DNA from: CAZOOK01 sp964581385 | GTDB lineage: Bacteria > Pseudomonadota > Gammaproteobacteria > Nevskiales > Nevskiaceae | Direction of reading: 5' to 3' | DNA: 64,000 nt | Assembly: GCA_964581385.1 (NCBI GenBank) | Contig: CAZOOK010000028.1 | Location: 10,988 to 74,987, forward strand | Shown: piece by piece, positions 16,501 to 24,612 of the stretch | Position numbering within the stretch: the stretch's first letter is position 1 | Layout of the letters: every line of letters begins with the position of its first letter | Position numbers and translations under genes: made by a program | Notes under the pieces: generated by a model | Databases searched by the model: none | Seen by the model: the letters and a program-made list of their open reading frames with translations, nothing else | Told to the model about the DNA's origin: nothing

Positions 16501-16784
16501 GCGAAGTAGCGATCGATAATGCCGTGCCAGGCCTCCTCGCCCGCCTGCTCGGCGAGATGTGTGGAACCCTTGAGGTCGGCGAATAGAACCGTCACACGCT
16601 TACGCTCGCCTTGCAGCGCCGCACGCGTTTTCAGGACTTGCTCCACCAGATGCTGCGGCGTGTACGAGCGGATGCGTTGGAGACCTTCACCGGCAGCCGC
16701 GCCGGCACCGATCTTTGACCCGCAATGGTTGCAGAACCGGCTGCTGTCCGGATTGCTGCTACCGCAGTGGTTACAGGTCAACAT
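13533..16784 (-). CDS. Class III adenylate cyclase fused to zinc ribbon, AAA ATPase and TPR-like regions
   Basis: 1083 residues. The N-terminus has a zinc ribbon (Cys4, Cys7, Cys18, Cys21). A class III cyclase domain spans about 62-200 with both metal Asp residues (FADLKG, Asp70; YTGDG, Asp114) and the transition-state pair in NLAAR (Asn191, Arg195), so it should be active. A STAND/AAA ATPase follows, with Walker A GGAGVGKSR (291-298) and a Walker B-like LLVEDLHFAD. The last 450 residues are Ala/Leu-rich helices of TPR type. This architecture is common among soluble multi-domain cyclases of proteobacteria. It is presumed to make cAMP in the cytoplasm under ligand or protein control. No Shine-Dalgarno is visible before the ATG. 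Two CRP-type operators nearby make a cAMP link attractive. Confidence 0.9.
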   Translation of the reverse strand: MLTCNHCGSSNPDSSRFCNHCGSKIGAGAAAGEGLQRIRSYTPQHLVEQVLKTRAALQGERKRVTVLFADLKGSTHLAEQAGEEAWHGIIDRYFAILGAVVHRYEGTINQYTGDGIMALFGAPVAHEDHAQRACHAALSMQRELRGYANELRMTLGLNLAMRIGINTGDVIVGSIGDDLRMDYTAQGLTVNLAARMEHICEPGRAYCTRATAALVEGYFRLREIGAMAVEGASAPVQVYEVEAVGTIQTRLDRALARGAARFVGRERELRRLREAIDRVHDGQGNIIVVTGGAGVGKSRLCHEFAIECERRGIPVHRAAGVPYASALPLHPILALTRSRLGIAPGASAADARRLAAGGLLLFDANAATLLPQMLEFLGIDDGTAQLSRGAPDRSSLQGFLARFLARTDEPQVLLVEDLHFADAGTEAMLDALCGELAGSRTLLLLNFRPEYADGWLQAHAHERVALAVLNDAQIETLASELLGVDPSLTDLAQRLGARAAGNPFFVEEAVQALKESGHLQGTNGAYRLMRAIDDEWPIPDTVQALVAARIDRLDEAGKNLLQTAAVIGQDFDARTLSRLSGVDIEACRQQLSVLVRKGLVGLSDGADGDYVFSHPLIQDVAYRTQLERTRAATHARLAAQLEEDHPPTAPPTEAAVGIAHHWRRAAEWARAAQWNLLAAQWRSTQDAPTTLKQYRLALEHTRRAPASAAVNQLRVMALTGLLRLATFINLPIEEADQIYDEARSVSEALGNTALLAEVLISWSVELLHRGDAAAAMRIAEEFVDRALAADARDLVRRYRVALLLTCATAGEPAAGVQLIAKGDGSGWLTAAVDEDNYMSRGFYSLLQAWTGHLPAAREHLDAALAYAEQGQRAASWMYAFRVDLAWISGNYAGVLAQAQIALQRAEAYGSPYFRAVALRALGLAHVLQGDAASALPLLEQMRPLIAKGGPAHQFEAHSLAVLARAYCAAGQLQEAFDNARAAIASGQRTRARLWEIAAWLALFEIPGDGPWHELIEEGISRVDTLIAATGADSARPWWWLARARLAQSPAEHVECRSRAIEAFLRIGAEGHVQRLSVGAMPAA

Positions 16785-16951
16785 ATTGAGGGGGACAGTT
16801 GAAAAAGCCCCTCAATCATATTTGAAACAGCGAGCGGTTATTCGTCGCGCGCTTCGTCTCTCCGTCGCTGTCGGCCGGTCAGCACGTTTGAATGTCAATT
16901 CGTAAACAGCCGGATCGTAGCGACACCGATCCGGCAGCCTTCATCTATATC

Positions 16952-18778
16952 TCATTTAGGAGAAACGGCCAGGATATGCTCGGGCGCTTGCCGGCCACCG
17001 ATCCCGGCTGCAACGCCGTTGTCTCCGACTTGGAGCAGCGATCGGTCGAACGACGAGCAGCTCCAATTCGCTGCGTCGTTGATCTCCGCCGGCGTCGCCT
17101 GCGATCCGCCCTGGAAGCTCGCCTGCTCAGGGAATTTGCAAAGCGGCATGGTGCGGGCAACACCTTGCGCCGGGTTGTCGTTGACGAATTTAGTGGCGAC
17201 GATCGCATCCGGTGCGCTGCCCTTCTCCACCCAATTCTCAAGGGCGGTCAATGTGTCAAAGCTGCTGGGGCCGGGACCGCCACCGCAATGATGCATATCG
17301 GGCACCATAAACAGACGGACATTTTCCTGGAGCTTGTCGTAGCGCCCATTAACTCTGTCGGCCAACCCTTCATAGAACATGATCGAGCGCATGGGTGTGA
17401 GAGCGGGATCGCTGAAGCCGTGATAGATCAACAGTTTTCGATTTTTGGCAATGAACCGATCGAATTTTGCAGGCACGTCCGCATCGCCGGCATCGGTACG
17501 CTTGTCGAAGAGATTGAGAGTCGCGGCGCTAATCGGCGTATAGGCACTACCGTCGAAATCGCGGGTGTTGAAATTAGCGTCACGCTCGACGAAGTACTGA
17601 ACGGCGTGATCGACGAACTGCCAACCCAACGGGGCTGGTGCAAAGCCGATGTTACCCCAGGGTTCAGCGGCTGAAAGATCCAATCCGGCTCCCGGAAGCA
17701 GGCCACCGAGGGTCCACTCAGCGGCACCGTCCGCACCGCTCAGATCACTGATCGCAAAGCCGGGGTAGACGATTTTGTGGTTCGCATCAGTGGCTGCGCT
17801 GAAGTAAGCCGTCAGCGTATCGACCTGCCCTTGGGATAAACAATTGCTGCTTTGACCCGCCTGGCACAGCAGGGACTGCGGCTTGAAGGAGCATGCCGCC
17901 GGATTCTGAATGATGCCATCTGCCACACCATCGGTCGCATCGCACGCAGCCAATGTCGCCTGGTCAATCGCCGGCAGTAACGTATAAGGAATGAACGTAT
18001 CCGGAGTCAGGAGTTGCTTGTCGAACTGTGCGCCTGCAGCAATGGAGCGGATGCTCATGAACGGATCGCCGGCCACGATGCCGTCATAATCGTCGGGGAA
18101 GCGACTCGCCTCCATCAGCGCCATGCGTCCGCCGTTGGAGCAGCCGTCGAAATACGCTTCGTGAATCTTGCCCTGATCGAAAAACTTCTCGGTCAGACTC
18201 TTGGCGGCAACCGTGACATCGTGCGTCGCGCGAAAATAGTAATCGGTGATTTTTGCTTCGTCTGGAGTACCGTCCGCTTTCAGCGCCCAGCGCGCATCGG
18301 TGACGATTCCCGCAAAATCGGCCGCATTCAAGCCCTGGCCCGTATGACCCGTGTCGGAGATTGCGATCGCATAGCCTTTGGGCAACGCTTCAGAAGCATC
18401 CACTGGATTGTCCGCACCAAAAGCAATGAATGCGGCACCCGCAAACCCGCCGACGCCTTTGAAATAGAACTTGCCGTTCCAGTTCGCGGGCAATTGCATC
18501 TCAAAATTGGCCGAGCCCTGCGGCGCTCCATTGCCGGCCGTCACTACCGCTCCAAAGACATCGCAGAATTCGGGTTTTGACCCGACCGCCGGAGTGTCGA
18601 TAGCCGCTGAGACGCTCACGTGATTGACACCCAATGCGTTGAGCGCGCTCGCCGTGCAGTTTGGCAATGCCGCCGAAGCTGGGCAGGTGGCGAGCATACC
18701 AATCGCCAACGTGACAAAGCCGCTGAGCGAAGTGGAATTTTTCGAGCCAAGCGATCCCTTTTTTTCGTAAGTGTTCAC
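16952..18778 (-). CDS. Tannase/feruloyl esterase family protein, secreted
   Basis: 608 residues from GTG at 18778, well supported by GAGGAAG 5-6 nt upstream. A signal peptide covers about residues 18-37 (FVTLAIGMLATCPASAA). The family signature is DGCSNGGR (Cys213, Ser214): in tannases and feruloyl esterases this Cys forms a disulfide with the Cys next to the catalytic His, here in MHHCGGGPGPSSFD. A capping insertion with several Cys residues (CDATDG, CSFKPQSLLC, CLSQGQ) and a calcium-site-like Asp-rich stretch is also seen. Expected activity is hydrolysis of ester bonds in tannins, ferulate esters or similar aromatic esters outside the cytoplasm. The exact substrate is open. It has its own 309-bp upstream gap and is probably transcribed alone. 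Confidence 0.9.
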   Translation of the reverse strand: MNTYEKKGSLGSKNSTSLSGFVTLAIGMLATCPASAALPNCTASALNALGVNHVSVSAAIDTPAVGSKPEFCDVFGAVVTAGNGAPQGSANFEMQLPANWNGKFYFKGVGGFAGAAFIAFGADNPVDASEALPKGYAIAISDTGHTGQGLNAADFAGIVTDARWALKADGTPDEAKITDYYFRATHDVTVAAKSLTEKFFDQGKIHEAYFDGCSNGGRMALMEASRFPDDYDGIVAGDPFMSIRSIAAGAQFDKQLLTPDTFIPYTLLPAIDQATLAACDATDGVADGIIQNPAACSFKPQSLLCQAGQSSNCLSQGQVDTLTAYFSAATDANHKIVYPGFAISDLSGADGAAEWTLGGLLPGAGLDLSAAEPWGNIGFAPAPLGWQFVDHAVQYFVERDANFNTRDFDGSAYTPISAATLNLFDKRTDAGDADVPAKFDRFIAKNRKLLIYHGFSDPALTPMRSIMFYEGLADRVNGRYDKLQENVRLFMVPDMHHCGGGPGPSSFDTLTALENWVEKGSAPDAIVATKFVNDNPAQGVARTMPLCKFPEQASFQGGSQATPAEINDAANWSCSSFDRSLLQVGDNGVAAGIGGRQAPEHILAVSPK

Positions 18779-19087
18779 GGTCTTCCTCGTGAGTTAGCGT
18801 CTATCTGATTGCCCAGCCCGACTCTCGCCAGCGCCGAACCCGCGACGTATTGCGGAATGAGGATGTGCCTCGGTTCACGCTTTACACCACCCGATTAAAA
18901 ATGCAGCTGAAAATCGTTTTATTAAATTTCTGGTGGTAACGGTATGCGCTTAAAACAGCGGCGTCAAGATTTCGGAACCCAGTTCCACTAGACGAAATTC
19001 GTGATGCGATTGGGGTTGGACGGCAGCCACGCTGACAATTCGAATACGGGGCCAGCAGAGTGAACGATCGGTGTGAATGCAGCGCTG
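18779..19087. other. AT-richer gap between tannase and dienelactone-hydrolase genes
   Basis: 309 bp without a gene. The part around 18885-18945 is AT-rich and contains an ACCACC/GGTGGT inverted pair about 40 bp apart; it probably holds the promoter of the tannase gene and the end of the acyl-CoA operon. No strong terminator was seen. Confidence 0.4.
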
Positions 19088-19870
19088 CTACTGCAGCCGC
19101 TCCCGGAAAAATTCGATGACCCGCTTCGCCGCTTCCTTGGTGGGTTCACCGTCTTTGTCGATGAGGTGAAGTGTGACCACGCTGTGTGGTGTCCCGGTCA
19201 GTTTGGCAGTGTCGGGATTGCCGTAGCGATCTTCAAGTTCAATGGCTTCAAACGCCGGACCGAGTTCACGTCGTAGCGTTTCGAACCGCTCCGGCGGGCA
19301 AGCCCGATCGCCCTTGAAGCGCATGCCCAGAACCTTGTCACCGCGCGCGCAGCGGTCGCGCAAGCATTGCAATTCCACCGGCGAGACATGCAGCGCCCCT
19401 TTACGGTCGGTGCTGACCGGGAAAGGTAGCGACGGCTGCGACAACACCGGCGCCATCATGCTCGGCTCCAGCATCATCGACAGGGCGAAATTTCCAGTCA
19501 GGCACATGCCGATGGCGCCGACCCCTTTACCGCCCGACTCCGCATGCGCATGGCGCACCAGGGCGCGCAGCCAGTCGGTGATGGGACTCGACTGATGCGC
19601 CGCGAGCACCGAAAACTCGCGGGAAATACAGACACGGGTGATCGACTTCAACATGTAGCTGCGCGAAGCCGGCCGCCCCGCTTCGCCGACGAACAACGGC
19701 ATGTAAACGCGAAAACCCGCATCGACCACCCAATCCGCGAAGCGCACGACCTGCGGCGTAATGCCTGGGATTTCGTGCATCACGATCACTGCGGGTCCGC
19801 TGCCGCGGACGTAAACCGGTTTCTTCCTGCCTTGGTCGGTGAAGGAAGTCTGTTCGTAATCGGAAAGCAT
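19088..19870 (-). CDS. Dienelactone hydrolase family protein
   Basis: 260 residues, cytoplasmic (no signal peptide). The nucleophile motif is GMCLTG, the Cys-containing elbow (G-x-C-x-G) that marks dienelactone hydrolases rather than serine esterases. The preceding strand is VIVMHEIPGITPQVVRFAD with the conserved Glu of the family. A C-terminal His region, TPHSVVTLHLIDKDG, completes the triad. It is the last gene of an apparent operon with the acyl-CoA dehydrogenase (46 bp upstream), an APH-type kinase and glutaryl-CoA dehydrogenase. A role in degrading cyclic or aromatic acids is plausible from that context; the actual substrate is not shown by the sequence. Confidence 0.85.
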   Translation of the reverse strand: MLSDYEQTSFTDQGRKKPVYVRGSGPAVIVMHEIPGITPQVVRFADWVVDAGFRVYMPLFVGEAGRPASRSYMLKSITRVCISREFSVLAAHQSSPITDWLRALVRHAHAESGGKGVGAIGMCLTGNFALSMMLEPSMMAPVLSQPSLPFPVSTDRKGALHVSPVELQCLRDRCARGDKVLGMRFKGDRACPPERFETLRRELGPAFEAIELEDRYGNPDTAKLTGTPHSVVTLHLIDKDGEPTKEAAKRVIEFFRERLQ

Positions 19871-19916
19871 GGCCGATTTTTCCGTGTGCCGGTGCGCCGC
19901 GAGTTGTCCCTCGGAC

Positions 19917-21143
19917 CTACGACGCCTTCGGCTTCACGGACAGATAGCGCGCCAGTTCGAGCTTGCCGATCTGGTTGCGGTGAACTTCGTCGGGACCATC
20001 GGCCAGACGCAGCGTGCGCGCGCTGGCATAGGCATAGGCGAGTGGAAAGTCGTCGCTGACGCCGCCGCCGCCATGGACCTGAATCGCCCAGTCGATGACC
20101 TGGCATGCCATGTTGGGCGCCGCCACTTTGATCATCGCAATCTCTTTCGCGGCGACTTTGTTACCGACGGTATCCATCATGTGCGCCGCACGTAGCACCA
20201 GCAGGCGCGCCTGGTCGATCATGATGCGTGCCTCGGCGATGCGCTCCAGCGTCACCGTCTGCGCCGCCACCGGCTTGCCGAACGCAATGCGTGAAGCCGA
20301 GCGCTTGCACATCAATTCCAGCGCGCGCTCCGCGAGACCGATGAGACGCATGCAGTGGTGGATGCGTCCCGGACCGAGGCGTCCCTGGGCAATCTCAAAA
20401 CCGCGGCCTTCGCCGAGCAGCAGGTTCGACACCGGCACGCGCACGTTTTCGAAAAGCACTTCGGCATGGCCGTGCGGCGCGTCGTCGTAACCGAATACGG
20501 GAAGAAAGCGCAGGACCTTCACGCCCGGCGCGTCGCTCGGCACCAGGATCATCGATTGCTGCTGGTGCCGGTTCGGATTTTGCGGGTCCGACTTGCCCAT
20601 GAAGATCATGACCTTGCAGCGTGGGTCGTTGGCGCCCGAAGTCCACCACTTGCGACCATTGATAACGTAGTGATCGCCGTCGCGCGCGATTGACGCTGCG
20701 ATGTTGGTCGCATCGCTTGAAGCAACCTCTGGCTCGGTCATCGCGAACGCCGAACGGATGCGTCCATCGAGCAGCGGCTCCAGCCACTGCTTCTTGTGCT
20801 CCGGCGAACCGTAACGGACTAGCACCTCCATGTTGCCGGTATCCGGCGCGCTGCAATTAAACACTTCCGGCGCCCACGGCACGCCGCCCATGATTTCGCA
20901 CAACGGCGCGTAATCGAGGTTGGTCAGTCCGGCGCCGAGTTCGGAATCCGGCAGGAACAGATTCCACAGACCGGCCGCCTTCGCCTTCGCCTTCAATTCG
21001 TCGATGATGGGGACCGGCTGCCAGCGGTCGCCTTCGACACGCTGCTGATAAAAGACGCGCTCGTTCGGATAGACGTGTGCCTTCATGAACGCGTTGAGGC
21101 GTTCGCTCAGCGCCTTCGTCTTCGGTGAATATTCGAAATCCAT
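19917..21143 (-). CDS. Acyl-CoA dehydrogenase (ACAD10/11-like)
   Basis: 408 residues beginning MDFEYSPKTKAL; GGAGG lies 5 nt before the ATG. FAD/acyl-CoA-binding features are AMTEPEVASSDATN (about 125) and the C-terminal LADGPDEVHRNQIGKLEL, the usual end of this subgroup. The protein starts directly with the helical N-domain, YPNERVFYQQ, typical of the ACAD10/ACAD11 group. In animals that dehydrogenase is fused to an APH-type kinase; here the kinase is a separate gene immediately upstream. Expected role: oxidation of long or modified (for example hydroxylated) acyl-CoAs, with electrons passed to ETF, whose genes are 8 kb away. The chain-length range cannot be read from the sequence. Confidence 0.9.
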   Translation of the reverse strand: MDFEYSPKTKALSERLNAFMKAHVYPNERVFYQQRVEGDRWQPVPIIDELKAKAKAAGLWNLFLPDSELGAGLTNLDYAPLCEIMGGVPWAPEVFNCSAPDTGNMEVLVRYGSPEHKKQWLEPLLDGRIRSAFAMTEPEVASSDATNIAASIARDGDHYVINGRKWWTSGANDPRCKVMIFMGKSDPQNPNRHQQQSMILVPSDAPGVKVLRFLPVFGYDDAPHGHAEVLFENVRVPVSNLLLGEGRGFEIAQGRLGPGRIHHCMRLIGLAERALELMCKRSASRIAFGKPVAAQTVTLERIAEARIMIDQARLLVLRAAHMMDTVGNKVAAKEIAMIKVAAPNMACQVIDWAIQVHGGGGVSDDFPLAYAYASARTLRLADGPDEVHRNQIGKLELARYLSVKPKAS

Positions 21144-21239
21144 GGTGCCTCCAAATTAAGGTGTTAAATCGGTTCGTAACGGAATGACCGTCATGAACAG
21201 CGGCATATTCATGCCTGGGAACCGGAAGCCTGCGCCCGT

Positions 21240-22310
21240 TCAGCGCCGCGCCAAAATCTTTTCAACCTGCCGCCAGCCCAGCGCCGCCAGTTCCGGCGCA
21301 CGGCGGCCAAGCGTCTCTCCTTGCGCACTGGCAGCGGTGCCGTCGATCACGCGGCGCATGATTCCCTGCGCGATGGCGCCGAGACGGAACAGGTTATAGG
21401 CGATATAAAAATCCCAATGCTCCTGCGCGATCGGTGCACGCGATGTGCGTCGGCAATATGAGTCGATGTAGTCGCGCTCAGCCGGGACACCTTCGGGTAT
21501 CGTCTCGCGACCGGCCAGTCCTCTCATCAGGTTCGCCGGCAGATACCACGGCAGGCAATGGAATGAAAAATCCGCGAGCGGATGGCCGAGCGTCGACAGT
21601 TCCCAGTCCAGCACCGCGAGCACGCGGGGCTCGGTCGGATGGAAAATCATATTGTCGATACGGAAATCGCCGTGCACGATCGAGGTATCGTCGCCAGCCG
21701 GAATGTTGCCCGGCAGCCACGCGATCAGTTGCTCGAAATCCTCAGAGCGCCCGGTTTCAGAGGCGCGATACTGCTTGATCCAACGATCGATTTGTCGTGT
21801 GAAATAATTGCCCGGCTTGCCGTAATCGGAAAGCCCGACTGCAGCGTAATCAACCGCATGCAGCGCGGCCATGACGCGATTCATTTCGCTATAAATCGCC
21901 ACGCGCTCCGCTGTCGACAATTCAGGCAGTGCGGGATCCCAGAAGATGCGACCGGCGACGCAATCCATGACGTAGAAAGCTGTGCCGATAACTGAATCGT
22001 CCTCGCACAGGCAGTAGCTCTTCGCCACCGGCACATCGCTTTTCGCCAGTGCCGTGATGACGCGATACTCGCGATCCACTGCATGCGCCGACGGCAGCAA
22101 TTTGCCCGGCGGCTTGCGTCGCAACACGAAGCGGCGTCCGCCGGCGCTGAGGCGGAACGTGGGATTCGACTGACCGCCTTTGAACTGCTCGACGGTCAGC
22201 GGTCCTTGCAAACCTTCGATGCGCGGCGTCAGCCACGCTTCAAGTCGCGCTACATCGAAACGGAAGCGCTCGTGGACCGGAATCGTATCCGCGGTGGCTG
22301 CGTCACTCAT
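21240..22310 (-). CDS. APH-type phosphotransferase paired with acyl-CoA dehydrogenase
   Basis: 356 residues; AGGAGAG precedes the ATG. Kinase-like features: RFVLRRKPPGKLLPSAH (ATP-binding Lys), the catalytic loop IVHGDFRIDNMIFH (about residue 215) and the metal site VLDWELSTLGHPLAD. This is the acyl-CoA-dehydrogenase-associated phosphotransferase group, the stand-alone version of the N-terminal domain of human ACAD10/11. In that system 4-hydroxyacyl-CoAs are phosphorylated and the phosphate is then eliminated. It lies between the two dehydrogenase genes, 14 bp after gcdH and 96 bp before the ACAD. A similar 4-phosphoacyl-CoA route is inferred; simple antibiotic kinase function is unlikely. 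Confidence 0.88.
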   Translation of the reverse strand: MSDAATADTIPVHERFRFDVARLEAWLTPRIEGLQGPLTVEQFKGGQSNPTFRLSAGGRRFVLRRKPPGKLLPSAHAVDREYRVITALAKSDVPVAKSYCLCEDDSVIGTAFYVMDCVAGRIFWDPALPELSTAERVAIYSEMNRVMAALHAVDYAAVGLSDYGKPGNYFTRQIDRWIKQYRASETGRSEDFEQLIAWLPGNIPAGDDTSIVHGDFRIDNMIFHPTEPRVLAVLDWELSTLGHPLADFSFHCLPWYLPANLMRGLAGRETIPEGVPAERDYIDSYCRRTSRAPIAQEHWDFYIAYNLFRLGAIAQGIMRRVIDGTAASAQGETLGRRAPELAALGWRQVEKILARR

Positions 22311-22324
22311 AGTTCCACTCTCCT

Positions 22325-23518
22325 TCAGCCGGCAAACGCCGCGATGCCGGTCTGGGCGCGTCCTAGAATCAGCGCATGCACATCGTGCGTGCCCTCATAG
22401 GTATTGACCACCTCGAGGTTGACGACGTGACGGATCACTCCGTACTCATCGGAAATGCCGTTGCCGCCGAGCATGTCGCGGGCTGTACGCGCGACGTCAA
22501 GCGCCTTGCCGCAGGAATTGCGCTTCATGATTGAGGTGATCTCCGGTGCTGCGATTCCCGCATCCTTCATGCGGCCCAGACGCAGGCAGCCCTGCAATCC
22601 CAGCGTAATCTCCGTCTGCATATCGACGAGTTTTTTCTGTATTAACTGGTTGGCCGCCAGCGGCCGTCCGAACTGCTTGCGATCCATCGTGTACTGGCGC
22701 GCAGTCTGCCAGCAAAACTCCGCCGCGCCGAGTGCGCCCCATGCAATGCCGTAGCGGGCTGAGTTGAGACAGGTGAACGGTCCTTTCAGACCGGTGACGC
22801 CGGGCAGCAGATTTTCCTCGGGCACGAACACCTCGTCCATGACGATCTGGCCGGTGACGGAAGTGCGCAGTCCGACCTTGCCGTGGAGTGTCGGCGTGGA
22901 CAATCCGCGCATGCCTTTTTCGAGAATGAACCCGCGGATCAAACCGTCATCGGTCTTCGCCCACACCACGAAAACCTGCGCGATCGGACTATTGGTGATC
23001 CAAGTCTTGGTGCCGGACAAGGAATAGCCACCGTTCACGGTCTTGGCGCGCGAAATCATCGAACCGGGATCGGAACCGTGATCCGGCTCGGTCAGGCCGA
23101 AACAGCCGATCCATTCGCCACGCGCCAGTCGCGGCAGAAATTTCTTGCGCTGCGCCTCGCTGCCGAACTCGTGAATCGGCACCATCACCAGCGACGATTG
23201 CACGCTCATCATCGATCGGTAACCCGAATCCACGCGCTCGACCTCGCGCGCGATCAAACCGTAGCTGACGTAGTTGAGCCCCGCCCCGCCATAAACCTCG
23301 GGAATGGTCGCACCAAGCAAGCCCAGTTCGCCCATTTCCCGAAAAATCGTCGGGTCGACACGTTCGTTGCGAAACGCATCAAGCACCCTCGGTTCCAGTT
23401 GTCCGCGCACGTACGCCGCTGCGCTGTCGCGCACCATGCGCTCCTCAACCGTCAACTGCTCATCCAGTAGCAGCGGATCGAACCACTGAAACTCCGAACT
23501 CACCTTCTTCCCGCTCAT
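22325..23518 (-). CDS. gcdH: Glutaryl-CoA dehydrogenase
   Basis: 397 residues from the ATG at 23518, chosen over an upstream in-frame ATG because GGAGGAG sits 4 nt before it. Diagnostic stretches are RSMMSVQSSLVMVPIHEFG, CFGLTEPDHGSDPGSM and, at the C-terminus, the catalytic Glu in NTYEGTHDVHALILGRAQTG, all characteristic of GcdH. The enzyme oxidises and decarboxylates glutaryl-CoA to crotonyl-CoA in lysine, tryptophan and aromatic acid breakdown, with FAD and ETF. First gene of a four-gene minus-strand operon with an APH-type kinase, a second acyl-CoA dehydrogenase and a dienelactone hydrolase. A close paralogue for another short dicarboxylyl-CoA is a minor alternative. Confidence 0.92.
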   Translation of the reverse strand: MSGKKVSSEFQWFDPLLLDEQLTVEERMVRDSAAAYVRGQLEPRVLDAFRNERVDPTIFREMGELGLLGATIPEVYGGAGLNYVSYGLIAREVERVDSGYRSMMSVQSSLVMVPIHEFGSEAQRKKFLPRLARGEWIGCFGLTEPDHGSDPGSMISRAKTVNGGYSLSGTKTWITNSPIAQVFVVWAKTDDGLIRGFILEKGMRGLSTPTLHGKVGLRTSVTGQIVMDEVFVPEENLLPGVTGLKGPFTCLNSARYGIAWGALGAAEFCWQTARQYTMDRKQFGRPLAANQLIQKKLVDMQTEITLGLQGCLRLGRMKDAGIAAPEITSIMKRNSCGKALDVARTARDMLGGNGISDEYGVIRHVVNLEVVNTYEGTHDVHALILGRAQTGIAAFAG

Positions 23519-23759
23519 GATCTCCTCCAATTGAGCGGTAAGCATACTTCGCTCCGTCCACGAATTCTCGTGAATTTACGAAACTAAGTTCCGTTTTTGC
23601 CGAAAAGCGACGCTCGGAGGCTGCTCGAACACGCATACCAGCGAAGCGGATGACGACGAGTCACCTGCTGTCGAGCGGATGGACGGGAGAGATTAGAAAT
23701 AATGTTGTCGCGAAAAAGCGTTCGCCGCGGGAGCACGGAAATTGGCAGAAGCCCGCCTG

Positions 23760-23957
23760 TTAGCCGAGATCGGTACCGAAGTAGTCGATACTCGCGGAGC
23801 GCTGCTCGCGCAAGCCGGAAAGCATGATGTCGGCCAGTTCTTCAGCGATTTTTGAGGGAGAAAAAGCTTCTAGCGAGGGTGGGTTGAAGCTCGTGAATTT
23901 GCGTCCGGAATCGCTGATCGGAACAAGGTTCTGCGTATACACGTTCGCTTTGCCCAT
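23760..23957 (-). CDS. Small hypothetical protein (65 residues)
   Basis: An ATG at 23957 follows GAGG at 8 nt and opens a 65-residue frame starting MGKANVYTQNLVPI. The composition is protein-like (mixed charged and hydrophobic residues; SPSKIAEELADIMLSGL could form a helix), with no signal peptide or known motif. It sits alone on the minus strand, about 200 bp from the 112-residue hypothetical gene upstream of it. No family is recognised, and it could still be a chance frame. Confidence 0.45.
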   Translation of the reverse strand: MGKANVYTQNLVPISDSGRKFTSFNPPSLEAFSPSKIAEELADIMLSGLREQRSASIDYFGTDLG

Positions 23958-24168
23958 GGCGCTAGCCTCGACGGCTGGGCGGGTCCCGTCACCGATCCCT
24001 CGGTCGGGCCCGCGTCGGCGAAGTCTTCTGCCATGAAACTCCGCGAGGCAGTTATCGGCCGCGTTCGGGAATTCTTTAGGGCTTGTCCGGAATAATTTCG
24101 GCGGTGAATTTCGGCGGTGATAGTTGTTTTATATCGGCGGAAAAATGCTTGCGGCCAGCCTGCGCCGT

Positions 24169-24507
24169 TCAGACGTCTCCGGACCAGACGAAGCGGAACC
24201 GGGCATCCATGCCGGCCTCGTCGCCAAACCGTTCAGCAATAATGTCGCGCGCCACGAAGACCGCGCGGGCGGTGTCGCCGTAAAGCGCACGGGGATTGCC
24301 GGCGCGATTGGTCAGCGTAATGCGTTCCGCATCGATTTCGAGCTGATAGATCGAGTCGGACTCGCCGCAGCTATCGAGAATCCGGTAAGTGCTGGGTGGC
24401 AGCGGCCCGTACCGCAGTTCCTTCCAGTGCTGCATCGATGCGTCCCGCAGCTCCGCGGACACCACCGGGTTGCCGTCGCGAGCCGTTGTCCGGCTGTTCG
24501 TATCCAT
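24169..24507 (-). CDS. Hypothetical protein (112 residues)
   Basis: 112 residues beginning MDTNSRTTARDGN. The central and C-terminal part alternates hydrophobic and charged residues (YQLEIDAERITLTNRAG; ARAVFVARDIIAERFG), suggesting a small mixed alpha/beta cytoplasmic domain. No signal peptide, metal motif or recognised family. It is downstream of comEC on the same strand with a 105-bp gap, so it may be co-transcribed with the lol-comEC genes or independent. Confidence 0.55.
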   Translation of the reverse strand: MDTNSRTTARDGNPVVSAELRDASMQHWKELRYGPLPPSTYRILDSCGESDSIYQLEIDAERITLTNRAGNPRALYGDTARAVFVARDIIAERFGDEAGMDARFRFVWSGDV

Positions 24508-24612
24508 GCTCTTCTCCGCAACGCAACCGCCGGTCTGGCTCTTTATGAGCTAGCGGCGCGGCCAGTCATTTCTGAAGAAGAGAAGCAGCATGAAACTTGT
24601 ATCGAATGGGTG

